From Rhinopomastus cyanomelas (taxonomy: Eukaryota; Chordata; Aves; Bucerotiformes; Rhinopomastidae), in assembly GCA_013400115.1 (NCBI GenBank), contig VXBP01004020.1, positions 475,097 through 539,096 of the forward strand: a stretch of DNA of 64,000 nt, written 5' to 3'. The notes under the pieces are model-generated. The model did no database searches, was not told the DNA's origin, and saw only the letters and a list, made by a program, of their open reading frames with translations. A program made the position numbers and the translations under genes. Below are positions 25,441-36,536 of this stretch, piece by piece; position 1 is the stretch's first letter; every line of letters begins with the position of its first letter.

Positions 25441-25513
25441 CAAAGGCTGATGAAGGGTCTGGAGAACAAGCCTTATGAAGAAGAGGTCAGGAGTTGATTC
25501 AATGATTCTATGA
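25441..25513 (+). mobile_element. Tiny CR1 piece with apparent internal deletion
   Basis: The stretch GATGAAGGGTCTGGAGAACA, then AGCCTTATGAAGAAGAGGTC, matches the CR1 ORF2 segment encoding a GLENKPYEE-like run (compare LENKPFEER in the 59-61 kb copy). About 15 bases later comes AATGATTCTATGA, the CR1 terminal repeat. Several hundred bases that normally separate these two parts are missing. It is either an internally deleted CR1 or a chance terminal-repeat match next to an old fragment. Confidence 0.5.
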
Positions 25514-26994
25514 ATTGTGACTAAGCTGAGCCCACATGGGATGTTGCCTATGTGCCTATAGTCACGTGAGACTAAAGTGAAGATGTGCCACTAGCAGGTG
25601 ATGTCTTCTTACACCTGGTTTGCTCAGCAGCATGAAGCAATAGGACAGAAGCTTATTTGGTTTTGCTTGAACCAGATAAACATGTTACAAAGGTCCTGTT
25701 GGGTGCTTTTTTGCTTTGTTGCACTCATCACAGGCATATGAGGGACTGAGCTTTGTACTAGTGAGGGAAGGGATCGTGAACCTGATAAATGTCTCATGCA
25801 CTACTGACCAGGCTCTGGAGGTGCAGGGCCAGGTGTGTGATCTGACCCTGTTGGTGTCCAGTGTGGCTACTTTCCATGAAGGGACAGTTCTTGGTGGCAC
25901 AGCCCCACACTGCGTGTGGCTGTACATAAAGGATAAAAGACCCTGTATTATTTAGAGAGAAGAACTGCAGAGGTAGGACTCACAGTTCCACAGTGTGCAC
26001 CAGCAATGTTTACAGCATGTGAGAAGAACAACAGAAGCATGAGGTGGTGGGATATATGGAGAGACCTTGTCCTAGTGTCATCCTCCAAAGATGAGACACA
26101 GCGAGCTTTCTTTCCTTTCAGAGAGAAGAAACGAGACCCCAGGAACACAGGAGACAAAGCTTGCTGTGGTTGCTGCAGTTGAAGAGCTGTCAGGTCTGTG
26201 TATCAGAGGGCGTCTGTGCAAACCATAGGCTTTATTTTTCCAGAGGAGAGCAAGCAAACAAGCCAGGACCCCGTCAGCACTGGAAAGCTCTGAGGGCTTC
26301 AGAGTAGCCTCATCTCCCCTTGCTGGTGTTCAGTGGTCACTGCAGCCCTACCTTTTGTTTCTGTGGCCAGATTGAGCTGCATTCCAGCTGCAGGTTTGAA
26401 GGATTTTTCAAGTATGATCAGAGAAATAATTGCATTTTCTGCGTGTGTTTATGGAGTTTGCTTCCTTTGAAGCTAAATAAATGGATGTTTTATTTTCTGG
26501 AAGACCTTCATTCATACTTGACACTATTATTCAGACTTCATGCAAACGCATGCCAGCACAGCCACAGTTGCTAGGAGCACAAAGTATTTCATGCAAAGAA
26601 AGAACATAAAACCCCCCAAACTTCTGAACCAAGGTAGACTTGCAAAAATGTTCAATTACACAGAAAGGGCGTATGTAGCCTTTGTATTAAGGACTGTGTG
26701 AGTTTTGACCCTCATCTAGGATCGTAACAGGAGGGAGTATGAGGAGAGAATAAAATCTAAAGCAACACACATTGATCTTGATCTTAATTTTGTGTTGCTT
26801 TGATCAAGAGCCTCAGGTACAAGGCAGTGCTGGCACAAGTGCAAATAGGGTAAGAATAGGCTCAGCTTGGAAATGGCAAGCAGATTTTGTACCATCAGAA
26901 GTGGAAGAGCTTGGTAATGAAAACAGATCTATACAAAGCCAAACCGGGCTTGTAGCAGACAATGAAGGATTGTACATGATGTGGAAACCAGATG
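25514..26994. other. Unannotated non-coding sequence
   Basis: No gene or named repeat recognised. The 106-codon frame at 26772-27092 runs into the next CR1 and shows no known domain. Confidence 0.5.
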
Positions 26995-27212
26995 TGATGA
27001 TTCAGGAGGCATTTTTCAGGCTTATGTTTCTAAGAGAGTGGTCAAACATTGGAACAGAGAGCTTGCAGAGTCTCCATTCTTGGACATATTAAAATTCTGA
27101 TTGCAGATGGCCCTGAGCAACCTGCTCCCACTGTCTGTACTTCGAGTAGGGGGGGTTGGACAGGACGGTCTTCAGAGACATCTGCCAACCTGAGCCATTC
27201 TGTGGTTCTATG
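26995..27212 (+). mobile_element. Old CR1 3' fragment
   Basis: AGAGTGGTCAAACATTGGAA, then CAGATGGCCCTGAGCAACCT, GGGGGGTTGGACAGGACGGT, GCCATTCTGTGGTTCTATGG. This follows the CR1 3' layout and ends in two decayed ATTCTRTG units. It is more diverged than the 43 kb type. The left boundary is uncertain and sequence back to about 26820 may be older CR1. Confidence 0.78.
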
Positions 27213-30200
27213 GGGTAAATACGTAATCCAGTGACAATGAAGCAGTTTTCCAAATTTTTTGCTGGTGCATTTAGTTTTAGGTTTGCTCCTTACAGGCAAA
27301 TGCACTTATCCCCCTCCTCAGCTGACTCCCAATTTATACACCACCTGCACCTCAGGCTTGCAGGAGTAAGCGAGACATGACTCGGACCAAGGATGGACTT
27401 TTGTTCTGGAGCTCAGGTTCAGCCAGGGTTGATGATCTTTATTAGCAAAACTCAACAGTGCTGTGCTGTATAGGACAGGAAAGTGCAGGTCTTCACCCCA
27501 AAATATAGAGAAATAGCTGACTTAAAGCTTTATCTCCAGCAAAAAGACAATACAATGAGGAATGTGTGTGTCAGCTATTCTGATGGGCTAAACTTTGTTT
27601 TACTTCTCTTTTTCTTGTGATCTTCTTTTACAGAGCTTAAAAGTTTTATTCACAAAGGGAAATCTTCTTCATGTTGCTTATTTCCACATAATTCATCTGA
27701 AGGTTATTTTAGGAATGGCAGAGGTTTATCCTTTCCCAAGGACTGTCTATCTGGGATGATGAAGAAGTCAGTGCCACGCTGGGACACGGTGCTGAATGAT
27801 GGGTCCTCTCACGCCTGCAGATTCCAGAGCCTGTTCAGAGCCACATCCATAGCTGTCAACACATGATGGTTAGAACTTTTACGTGTAGTTGTTTTTTTCT
27901 TATTTATCTTTGAATAAGCTTTGGAAATCAATATCCTCACCTTTAAATTATTTCTTGGCATAAGATCCATGCTTCTGGCTTTACTGGTTAAAGAGCCATG
28001 GCTGGATTTACTGCCCTCCCTGACTTTAACCCGCTGTTCAAGGCTGCAGTGATTGAACACTGGCTTGCAAACCCAGCTCCTACATTTTTTATGTCATATA
28101 ACCTTTACTGGTATTTCCCTAATGGCCTGGGAATGTGAATAATTTTTTTCCAGTGAAATAACCACCTGTTTATTTATTTCTCTGGAGAGATGGCGTGACC
28201 TGACATTGCGTTTAACCCACAGCAAGTATTTAGCTTGTTGAATGGGTACTAAGAGGGGACAAACATATGCAGCACAGCTCTTAATAGACAGTCATTTACT
28301 GGGTAGAATACTTCTCATACTGGAAACACAGCAGGATTGAAACAATGGCAATTCAGTCCCTTCTTTTGCCTTTTTTGCTGCGTAACAGTTATGCAACTAA
28401 TACAAATAAACTTGATAAAGCAGCTAAATCTTACAGCTAGTAAGTCAGCATGAAGCAAAACCAATAGATAAGGATTGTTTCTGTGGTGTTAGGGGCAAGA
28501 AAGAAATGACATAAGTAAAGCATTCCAGTGCGCTGAGGAAAGGCACGATCACGCGTGGATAAAACAGCTGTGTTAGGTTTGCCTCATCGCACTGGGTTTA
28601 GGGATATGGCCAGGATTTCAGCTTGTGCTTACCAAAGGGGTACATACCAGCAATACACAGAGCAATCTGAAAACTGATGCCAGTGTGTTTTCCTGGGTTA
28701 GCCAGGCCATGGTGCTACCTGCCTCTGCAGCACCCTGCGACCCTTTCTCAGACTAGTGGCATAGAAGCAGTGGAGCTTCCCAGACACCTCATGGGGTGCA
28801 GCATTCCAGGAACTCAGCATCCTGCAGTTAGGGCTTGAAAATGTGGTACAAAAGGCACTGAAATCAACAAAATATTTCTGTTCATGCCAGGGGAGCAGGT
28901 TGCTCTTATTTTGAAATCTCCCACTAATGTCATTATTCTCTGCTAAGGGAGGAAAATGAAAAAGTGAAGATGACATTCTGTGTATCAAGGTCACAGATGC
29001 CAACCAGCTTTCAACATCTTAAACAGCACTGTATGGAGATTTCATTCTTCCCCAGTCATAAATATATGTGAAGTGCATCACAGCATGGTCTTCCTCCTGC
29101 CACTCAAGGTGTGTTTTGATCAAACGCTGAGACAAGATACTCTGCACCTCTGGCAGAGGGGTCATGAAAGCACATGGGGGATGAGAATCACATCTGACCT
29201 GAGCAGAATTGTGAGGGCAGGGGACAGAAATTGAGGGAACTTTTGCTGACCACACATGGCCCTTCTTGCCTAGATTCTCATCTTCACAATCTCCTGGGTC
29301 TTACATCAATCCACCAGAAGGCACTTTGGCAATAACAAAATATTTCCTTGCTTGATAAATGATTGTTTTCTTGTTTTTTTAGGAAGTGAATCATCTATGT
29401 TCTGATTGAAAGCATCAGAAAATCTATATCACTGTCTAGGTTCATGCTTGTGCTCTGGATGATATTATAGTAAATCAGTCTAAGCCAGGTTAGTTCAGAA
29501 AAAATTGGATAGAAATTGGATAGAATAGTTCTTGCAAAACAAAAAAATGCATATAAAGCTATGTCTGGTTCAAACCTTTCAATCCAGAGCAGCTTTGGTT
29601 AGAAAGCTAAGTTACTTCTAAAACTTTTCAGGAGAATATATTGTTGATTATGCTAACACTTATCTATTTGTTGATTACATGAATCATTCAGTTCCTGAGA
29701 AGTCAATCCTCCCTGCTCTCCTCCACCCTAATTACGGACAGAAGTCAAGGTGAATCTTTCCATTAACTTCCATGATCCTTTTGATCAACAGTGAAACACG
29801 ATCACGAGAGTCAGCCAGTGCTAATGAATCCGGGCGCGGTGAGATTATCTCTGGCCCAGGTATTCCAATACCAGGGCAAACCCAGGGCAATGAGACACAG
29901 AGCTGACACTTAGCCAACAGTGAATTTGTTTGGAGCAATTGTAAGTACAGTGAAGCCAGACACTGCAGACAGGAGCGTGGAATTGCCTGGTTTATGGTCT
30001 TAAGGGAGATTTTTACCTTGAAGAAAATGCCTTCTGTAACGAAACAGCAGCCTGTTAATTGTACCATATTATCACTTGACAGTGGAGTGATTAAAAAGGT
30101 GTGACTACTGCAAACAGGAATTTCTGTTTTGCACCAGACCACTTGAAAAGCCCTACCTTTATATAGGGCATCAGGACTTTTCCGTGTCACATTCTATTTC

Positions 30201-30522
30201 TGTTTCTTATTAAGAGCAAAATTGATTTGATATGCCAGGGGTTTTCCATTTGCATTTCAATTACAGATTTCACTGGCTTCTTAGGCTTTCCAGCCTTTTA
30301 ATGGACCAGTATTTCCTATAAAATATTCTGAAGAAAAAAAAAATGGGGCTGAGGTGGAATGAAGTTCATTAAAAAGAAAACTTATCACAAGAACTGCCCT
30401 CCCCACAGTTAAATTCATTGGTGATTGCTTGTATTTCCATTGCTTATTAAATAAGTAACAAAGAAGTCATTGCTAAGAGCCACGAACCACAAACTGTGAA
30501 TAGATTGCTTGTATGAATTTAC
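27213..30522. other. Unannotated non-coding sequence
   Basis: No gene or named repeat recognised. AT-rich throughout. The frame at 29732-30190 (minus, 152 codons) has no domain I recognise. Confidence 0.55.
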
Positions 30523-30835
30523 ACAGAAACATAGAACCAGAAAGATCATCTAGTCCACTACCCCTGACACAGCAGGATCACCTAGACCAAATCGCACAGG
30601 AACACATCCAGGTGGGTTTTAAATGTCTCCAGTGAAGGAGACTCCACAAGCCCCCTGAAGAGCCTGTGCTCTGTCACCTTCACTGTGAAGAAGTTCTTTC
30701 TCATATTTATATGGAACCTCCATTCTTCAAATAGACATTTACGAGTTCACCCCTCAGTCTCCTCTTCTCCAAGCTAAAGAGACCCAGCTCCCTCAACCTC
30801 TCCTCATAAGGGAGGTGCTCCACTTTCTCCTTGCT

Positions 30836-31950
30836 CTACGCTGGACTCCCTCCCAGCAGCTCCACATCCCTCTTGAACTGAGAGGGCCAGAACTGGACAC
30901 AATACTCCAGATGTGGTCTCACCAGGGCAGAGTAGAGGGAGAGAGCAACCTCTCTCCATCTGCTAACCACTACCATTCTGATCCACCCCAGGATGCCTTT
31001 TGCCCTCTTGGCCACAAGAACACACTGCTGGATCATGGTCATCCTGCTGTCCACCAGGATCCCTAGGTTCCTTTCTTCTGCACTGCTCTCCCACAGGTCA
31101 GTCCCCAACCTGTACTGATACCTGGGCTTGTTCTTGATCAGATGCAACGCTCTACACTTGCCCTTGTTATACTTCATTAAATTTCTCTCTGCCCAGCTCT
31201 CCAGACTGTCCAGGTCCCACTGAATGGCAGCACAGTCTGCTGGGGTGTTGGCGACACCACCCAGCTTTGTGTCATCAGCAAACTTGCTGACAGTGCACCC
31301 TAATCCCTCATCCAAGTCATCAATGAATAGATTGCACAGGACTGGTCCCAATAGTGACCTCTGGGGCACTCCACTAGATAACAGCCTCCAGCTAGACTCT
31401 GTCCCATTGACCACTACTCTCTGGCTTCTATCCTGCAGCCAGTTCACCATCCATCTCACTACCCGATCATCTAGAGCACACTGTCTCACTTTGGCTGCGA
31501 GGATNCCACTAGATAACAGCCTCCAGCTAGACTCTGTCCCATTGACCACTACTCTCTAGCTTCTATCCTGCAGCCAGTTCACCATCCATCTCACTACCCG
31601 ATCATCTAGAGCACACTGTCTCACTTTGGCTGCGAGGATGTTGTGTGAAACCGTGTCAAATGCCTTACTCAAGTCAAGACAAACCACATCCACAATTCAA
31701 ACATAATCTATCCACCCGGCTGTGCCCTCATAAAAGGCTGTCAGGTTGGTCAAGCATGACCCCCACTTTGTGAAGCCATGCTGACTGTCCCTAATGACCA
31801 TTCTGTCCTTCATGTGCCTGGAGACAGCGTGTGGGACAAATTGTTCCATCACTTTTCCTGGCTTGCAGGTGAGGCTGACTGGTCTATAGTTACCTGAGTC
31901 CTCCTTCTTACCTGTTTTAAAGATTGGAGTGACATTTGCTATCCTCCAGT
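30836..31950 (-). pseudogene. CR1 ORF2 reverse-transcriptase remnant
   Basis: On minus, one frame carries the RT N-terminal palm (DWRIANVTPIFKTGKK, GNYRPVSLT, DSQHGF), then LSKAFDTVSH (motif A), GVPQRSLLGPVL (motif B; the consensus here is GVPQGSVLGP), and SKFADDTKL (motif C, FADD codons at 31271-31282). It continues through the post-active-site blocks to HLEYCVQFW. Only two stops interrupt this frame: TGA at 31697-31699 just before motif A, and TAG at 31556-31558, made by the single base that differs between the two 134-bp repeats. The repeat plus N is 135 bp, so the duplication stays in frame. The catalytic aspartates of FADD are present. The protein would be inactive through the stops, the duplicated segment and the missing endonuclease. 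Confidence 0.88.
31371..31639. repeat. 134-bp tandem duplication flanking a single N (possible assembly seam)
   Basis: Unit 1 is 31371-31504 and unit 2 is 31506-31639. Both start CCACTAGATAACAGCC and end GGCTGCGAGGAT. They differ at one site only (31423 versus 31558). The N at 31505 is the only ambiguous base in the window. Near-identity at a gap suggests two overlapping contig ends left unmerged, with the mismatch as an allele or error. A real in-frame duplication is the alternative. Confidence 0.95.
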
Positions 31951-32155
31951 CTCTTACTGTAAAGAAGTTCCTCCTCACGTTGAGGTGGAACATTCTGTGC
32001 TTGACCTTGAATCCATTGCCCCTCATCCTATCCCAGAGCACAAGTAAAAAGAGGTTGTCCCTGCCTTCTTGGTGCCCGCCCATCAAGTATTTACAGATAT
32101 TAGTTAGATCCCCTCTCAATCTTCTCCCCTCCAGGTTCAAAAGCCCCAGGTCACT
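31951..32155 (-). mobile_element. Second CR1 fragment fused upstream of the 30.5-32 kb copy
   Basis: On minus this encodes the ORF2 C-terminal region of another CR1: GLLNLEGRRLRGDL, ICKYLMGGHQ, RMRGNGFKVKH and FHLNVRRNFFTVR. That is directly followed, in the same frame, by the RT N-terminal DWRIANVTP of the neighbouring copy, giving a 167-codon fused frame (31697-32200). In a normal CR1 these regions lie in the opposite order. Either one CR1 inserted into the other and the far flank was lost, or a template switch joined two RNAs. The right boundary is uncertain. Sequence from 32156 to about 32220 is not clearly CR1. Confidence 0.8.
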
Positions 32156-33302
32156 GTGGGGTCTCCTGGCAATAGCACCACCCCCTTCCTTCTTCCACAC
32201 TCTCTCACACTCTTGCAGCTAAGTCCTCATGGACCTCCCCGGGCGCCTGCTCTAGCTCTTCTGGAAGAGTAAATACAGAAACACAACCCACATGAAGCAG
32301 GGAAGGGTTTCCATCCTGTCCATAGTTCACTCAGCTCTTTGCATGTACCTCACACGCCTGTTCCTGTCGTTGGAAAGGAAATGGAATAATGACACTGCCT
32401 GCAAGATCACGGGATTCTCTGAAAATCTGGTGCTGTGCAAAAGCATTCTTGTTTTTTTCTGCAAGAAGCCTACTTTGTGGCTTACACTTGTGATGAGATT
32501 GTGAGGCACTTGCAATGAAATAGTCCATCAATACATCAAAACAAACCAAAATCAGTGCAGCAATAAAAATCTCCCGTTGTCCCTTCTTTATACCTGGTTT
32601 CCTTTGTTTGTTTATTAAGTGCCCCTATGAAGATATTTCTGTTATAACACTGATTTTAATGCCATGGGGTTTTGTAGAATAATGTGATTTTTATTGTGGT
32701 ATCATCTCCAATTTAACATCTTTCCATTTTATGGGTATTGCTACTAAAATGGAATTGCTGTTGTAATGGAAATAATAGCCTTGCAGAAAGTTTTAGCAGC
32801 CATTACTACTACATAGTTACAAAAGAAAAGTCAGGAAATGGTGTGAGGGAGAGGGAAGTACTATCAAACCAGAAACTGTTTGTGATAGAAGACAAGCAAG
32901 ATCAAATAACCAGAGTCTGGAGATCTGAGACTGAGGAACGTTGTCTCAAAGAGGAAACGAGAGAGGTGCCACCAGAGCCTGGCCTAGGTAGCTTTTTGTC
33001 TTCTCATTTCTTTGAATGAGATTTGGGAGAGTAGTATGGAGCAATGTTCACCTGCACACTGATCATCCAGGCTTGTGGAAGGGGCTGAGCTTATTTATTT
33101 CACATCTACTACTACTACTAATGCCATATCCTTTATGCCCTTCTTGGAAGCTTTTTGCAGGGCTCTTCTTCCTCCCTGAAGCTTGATCTGTTCATTTGAA
33201 TTAATTTTCTATTGTCTTTAATAGAAACATTCAAGGTTGTGCTGGGGTATCCTCACCAGGAACCCATTTGATGCACGTCTGAGCAGGAGAGCACCATGTG
33301 TC
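32156..33302. other. Unannotated non-coding sequence
   Basis: No gene or named repeat recognised. A short (CTA)5 run lies at 33106-33120. Confidence 0.5.
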
Positions 33303-33660
33303 TCACAGAATCACAGAAACACTTAGGTCAGAACAGACCTTTAACTCTACTCTCATCTTTACTACCTCTAAACCATATCTCTAAGTAGATAATCTATATG
33401 ACTTTTAAACACATTAAGGGATGGTGACTCAACCACCTCCCTGAGCAGCCTCTTCCAATGCTTTATAACCTTCTCAGAGAAAACAATTTCTTAATGTCCA
33501 GCCTAAACCTCCCTTGGTGCAGCTTTAGGTCATTCCCTCTAGTCCTATCACGGTTTACTTGTGAGAAGAAGGTAGCCAGCAGCTACCTCTATCAGCCCTT
33601 TGATGTAGTTATAGAGAACAGTAAGGTCTCCCCTCAGTATCCTCTTCTTCAAGTCAAGGT
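33303..33660 (-). mobile_element. Old CR1 3' fragment, other subfamily
   Basis: It begins CACAGAATCACAGAA, the reverse complement of two terminal repeats, then GGTCAGAACAGACCTTTAAC, GGATGGTGACTCAACCACCT, CCCTGAGCAGCCTCTTCCAA, CCAGCCTAAACCTCCCTTGG, GTCCTATCACGG and GGTCTCCCCTCAGTATCCTC. This is the layout of the CR1 subfamilies whose antisense reads CCTGGTGCAACTTGAGGCC. It is diverged and without an open sense frame. Confidence 0.82.
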
Positions 33661-35488
33661 CTGGAGAACACTAATCTGACATTACAGTCATACACACACA
33701 AAAAAAAGAGCGCCCAGGGAAAAAAAAAGGGCCCCAGTTTACTTGAGTAGCTTTAGCGATGGATTTAGATACCTACTCTGAGGTGTCACGTTTAACAGTA
33801 GCCTGTGCTATCAAATGTGCCATCTTTCAGTGGAATATTAATAAAAGTAATCAATTGCCTTGAAAGTTCAAGATATCACCTAGATAAGATACGTTCTATT
33901 TTTCATGTGACATTTTGAGGGAGTAATAAAATCCCTTATGCTCACACAGTTCTCTTTTAGATCATTGAAACATATGGTAGCAGATTTACAGCAGTTTATC
34001 AGAAGATTTGTATATACATGGGCACAAACTAAATATTCATGCAAAAACGTAGCTGGCTCCTTTGCGCTCTAGCTGAAATTTATCTCGGGGTGGATCTGCT
34101 ATTTCCAGAGTGTGAATTATAGTTGAATTCTGAGTAACAGGACTCACTGGGTTGTTCATCCCTCATACCTAAGGATAATTCGGTTTTAATCACAGCATCT
34201 CTCTGGGGTGTTGAAAATTAAAAAAAAAATAAATGAAAGAGGAAAAACCAACATACATACAGACATCCAAAACCTCTGAAGCCAGTTTTGATGAATTTCT
34301 ATGATCTTATCTCTGCAGAGCATTTTCTCTTTGGCAGAGGATAATATGGGAATTCAATCGCTTTCCAAAGTACGCGTTATTTGCAAAAGTGTGGTCTAGG
34401 CAATTGTCTTTCTCAAAGACCAGGACAATATTTCAGCTAACAGGGTGGAAATCAATAGCAAAAGATTAAAGCTCAAAGGATGAACAAGTGCATGTGAACC
34501 AAAGGAGAAAGTGACAGTGGGAGCTGCCTTTAAGTGATAGCAGGTGCTCCTGTAGCCAAACAGGAGAAGAATGAAGAGAGATGCTTCAATTAGCTCATGC
34601 TCTGTTCTGAATAGATGCTGCTTTGTTCTTGTCTCTGAAGGATTCTTTCCTTTCTTCTGATAGGTTTGCAACTCCCTTTGTTGTTGCAGGTTGATCCACA
34701 GTCCATTTCAGCCTTGGTCAACCTGCCTGGTGACTTCTTTGCTAACTACATTTCTGACTGAAAATCGGGGTAGTTCCTCTGCTATAACAGAATACTTTCA
34801 TGCCTGATAGCAATGTCAGAGTGCTTTAGTGCACCACTTCCTTGAACAGCTAAGCTCTCTGCAAATGTTAGGGTCAAATCATCAGAGTCAAATAAACAAG
34901 TTACCAGCTAGAAATTATTAGGAGGAAAACGACAAAATGTTATGCAGCCCCATGCTGAGTGCTGCGTGAAGCTTGGCTCTGCTCGTCTTGAAAAGGAGAA
35001 ATAAGGGCTGGGAAAAGGTAGCAGAGATACCCAGACGTGTTGGCTCCCACAGAGGGAATGGTTACTCAGTTTAGGTGGCTTTAGTTCAGAATGGATTGAG
35101 TCTAGGTGGGATACAAGTGGTGCAGCTGGCTGGTGTGAAACAAACCCAAAATAAGCAGTTTTTGCCAGTGGGCATTTAAGCTGAGAAACTCCTCTTTGCA
35201 GTATATTGTGGATGCCGAAATTTTACTGGCCTACAGACTCAGACCGGATAAATTTGTGGGTGAATAGTTTACCTACACTCTTTCTCCTTAAGGAGTGCTT
35301 CAGCCCTGAGTGGCAGCTGTTGAGAGTATGCTGTAAAAACCTTCTGAACTTGTGCTCTGACATTAGAGGTCAGAGAGGGGATATGAGGCCAGCCAGCCTC
35401 CAGTTCCTACTAGTACTGCCCTGTATGTGTGAAGGATGACTGACTGCATGGAGCCTTGATACTCCAGCTCCTTCCTGAGATGGTCTGG
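33661..35488. other. Unannotated non-coding sequence
   Basis: No gene or named repeat recognised. Two A-rich tracts lie at about 33700-33730 and one at 34221-34229. Confidence 0.5.
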
Positions 35489-36536
35489 ATCACAGAATCA
35501 CAGAATCATTAGGGATTGGAAGGGACCTCGAAAGATCGTCTAGTCCAACCCCCCCCCCTGCCCCACTTAAACCAAGTCGCACAGGAACACATCCAGGTGG
35601 GTTTTAAATGTCTCCAGAGAAGGAGACTCCACAACTCCCCTTGGCAGCCCCTTCCAGTGCTCCATCACCCTCACAGTGAAGAATTTCCTTCTCATATTTA
35701 TGTGGAACCTCCCGTGTTCCAGCTTACACCCATTGACCCTTGTCCTATCATTAGATTACATTGAAAAGAGCCAGGCTCCATCCTCCTGACACCTACCCTT
35801 CACATATTTATAAATATTAATGAGGTCACCCCTCAGTTTCTGTTTCTCCAAGCTAAACAGACCCAGCTCCTCCAGCCTTTCCTCATCTCTGTGGCTCTGC
35901 GCTGGACTTTATCCAGCACCTCTGTGTCCTTCTTGAACTGAGGTACCCAGAAATGGACACAACACTCAGATGTGGTCTCAGCAGGGCAGAATAGATGGGG
36001 ATAAGAACCTCTCTTGATCTGCTAACCACCCCTGTTCTGATCCACCTTAGGATGCTGTTGGCCCTCTTGGCCACAAGAGCACACTGCTGGACTATGCTCA
36101 TCCTGCTGGCCACCAGGACTCCCAGGTCCCTTTCTCCCACACTGCTCTCCAACGGGTCAGTCTCCAAACTACACTGTTACCTACACTTACCCTTGTGGTA
36201 TTTCATTACATTTCTGTCTGCCCAGCTCTCCAGACTGCCCAGGTCTTGCTGAATGACAGCACAGTCTGCTGAGGTGTTAGCCACTCCTCCCAGCTTTGTG
36301 TCATCAGCAAACTATAATAACAGTGCACACTAATCCCTCCTCCAATTCATTAATGAATAGATTGAACAGCACTGGTTCCAGCATCAACCCTTGGGGGACT
36401 CCACTAGATACAGGCCTCCAACTAGACTCTGTCCCATTGACCACTGCTCTCAGGCTTCTATCCTGCAGCCAGCTCACCATTCACCTCACTATCCTATCAT
36501 GCAGACCACACTGCCTCGGTTTGACTGCGAGGATGC
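35489..36536 (-). mobile_element. CR1 retrotransposon, 1.0 kb 5'-truncated copy
   Basis: A minus-strand CR1 of the same subfamily as the 43 kb copy. The left end is ATCACAGAATCACAGAATCA, then GGAAGGGACCTCGAAAGATC. A C-tract (35550-35559) interrupts the usual CCACTACCCCTGACA part, with loss of the ACAGCAGGATCACCT segment. The right end is at GACTGCGAGGATGC, just downstream of RT motif A. About 30 bp are missing near 36180, where ACACTGTTACC joins TACACTTACCC. Confidence 0.93.
35883..36536 (-). pseudogene. CR1 ORF2 RT remnant, broken
   Basis: On minus this contains the region after motif A, motif B, a TTTGCTGATGAC-type FADD codon run near 36300, and then a well-kept frame (35883-36167) with LESSVGERDLGVLV, LVAKRANSILRWIRTG and YSALLRPHL. 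After HL the frame is lost and the CVQFW block is replaced by out-of-frame sequence. The roughly 30-bp deletion near 36180 removes part of the LHLGKNKP block. The endonuclease and RT N-terminus are absent. Confidence 0.8.

Larger units (their letters stand above)
30523..31950 (-). mobile_element. CR1 retrotransposon, 1.4 kb copy with internal 134-bp duplication at an N
   Basis: A minus-strand CR1. The 3' end at the left is partly deleted: ACACAGAAACATAGAACCAG joins directly to AAAGATCATCTAGTCC. The body runs through the C-terminal part of ORF2, RT motifs C and B, motif A, and the start of the palm, ending at about 31950 within ACTGGAGGATAGCAAATGTC. At that point it abuts a second CR1 fragment (31951-32155). 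Bases 31371-31504 are repeated at 31506-31639 with one mismatch (31423 G versus 31558 A), separated by the single N at 31505. The subfamily is the same as the copies at 24.2, 35.5 and 43.3 kb. Confidence 0.93.

Noticed and set aside
30815..31066. Plus-strand frames across the 30.5-32 kb block
   Set aside because: They are antisense shadows of the minus-strand CR1 ORF2.
33458..33679. Plus-strand frame in the 33 kb repeat
   Set aside because: It is antisense to an old minus-strand CR1.
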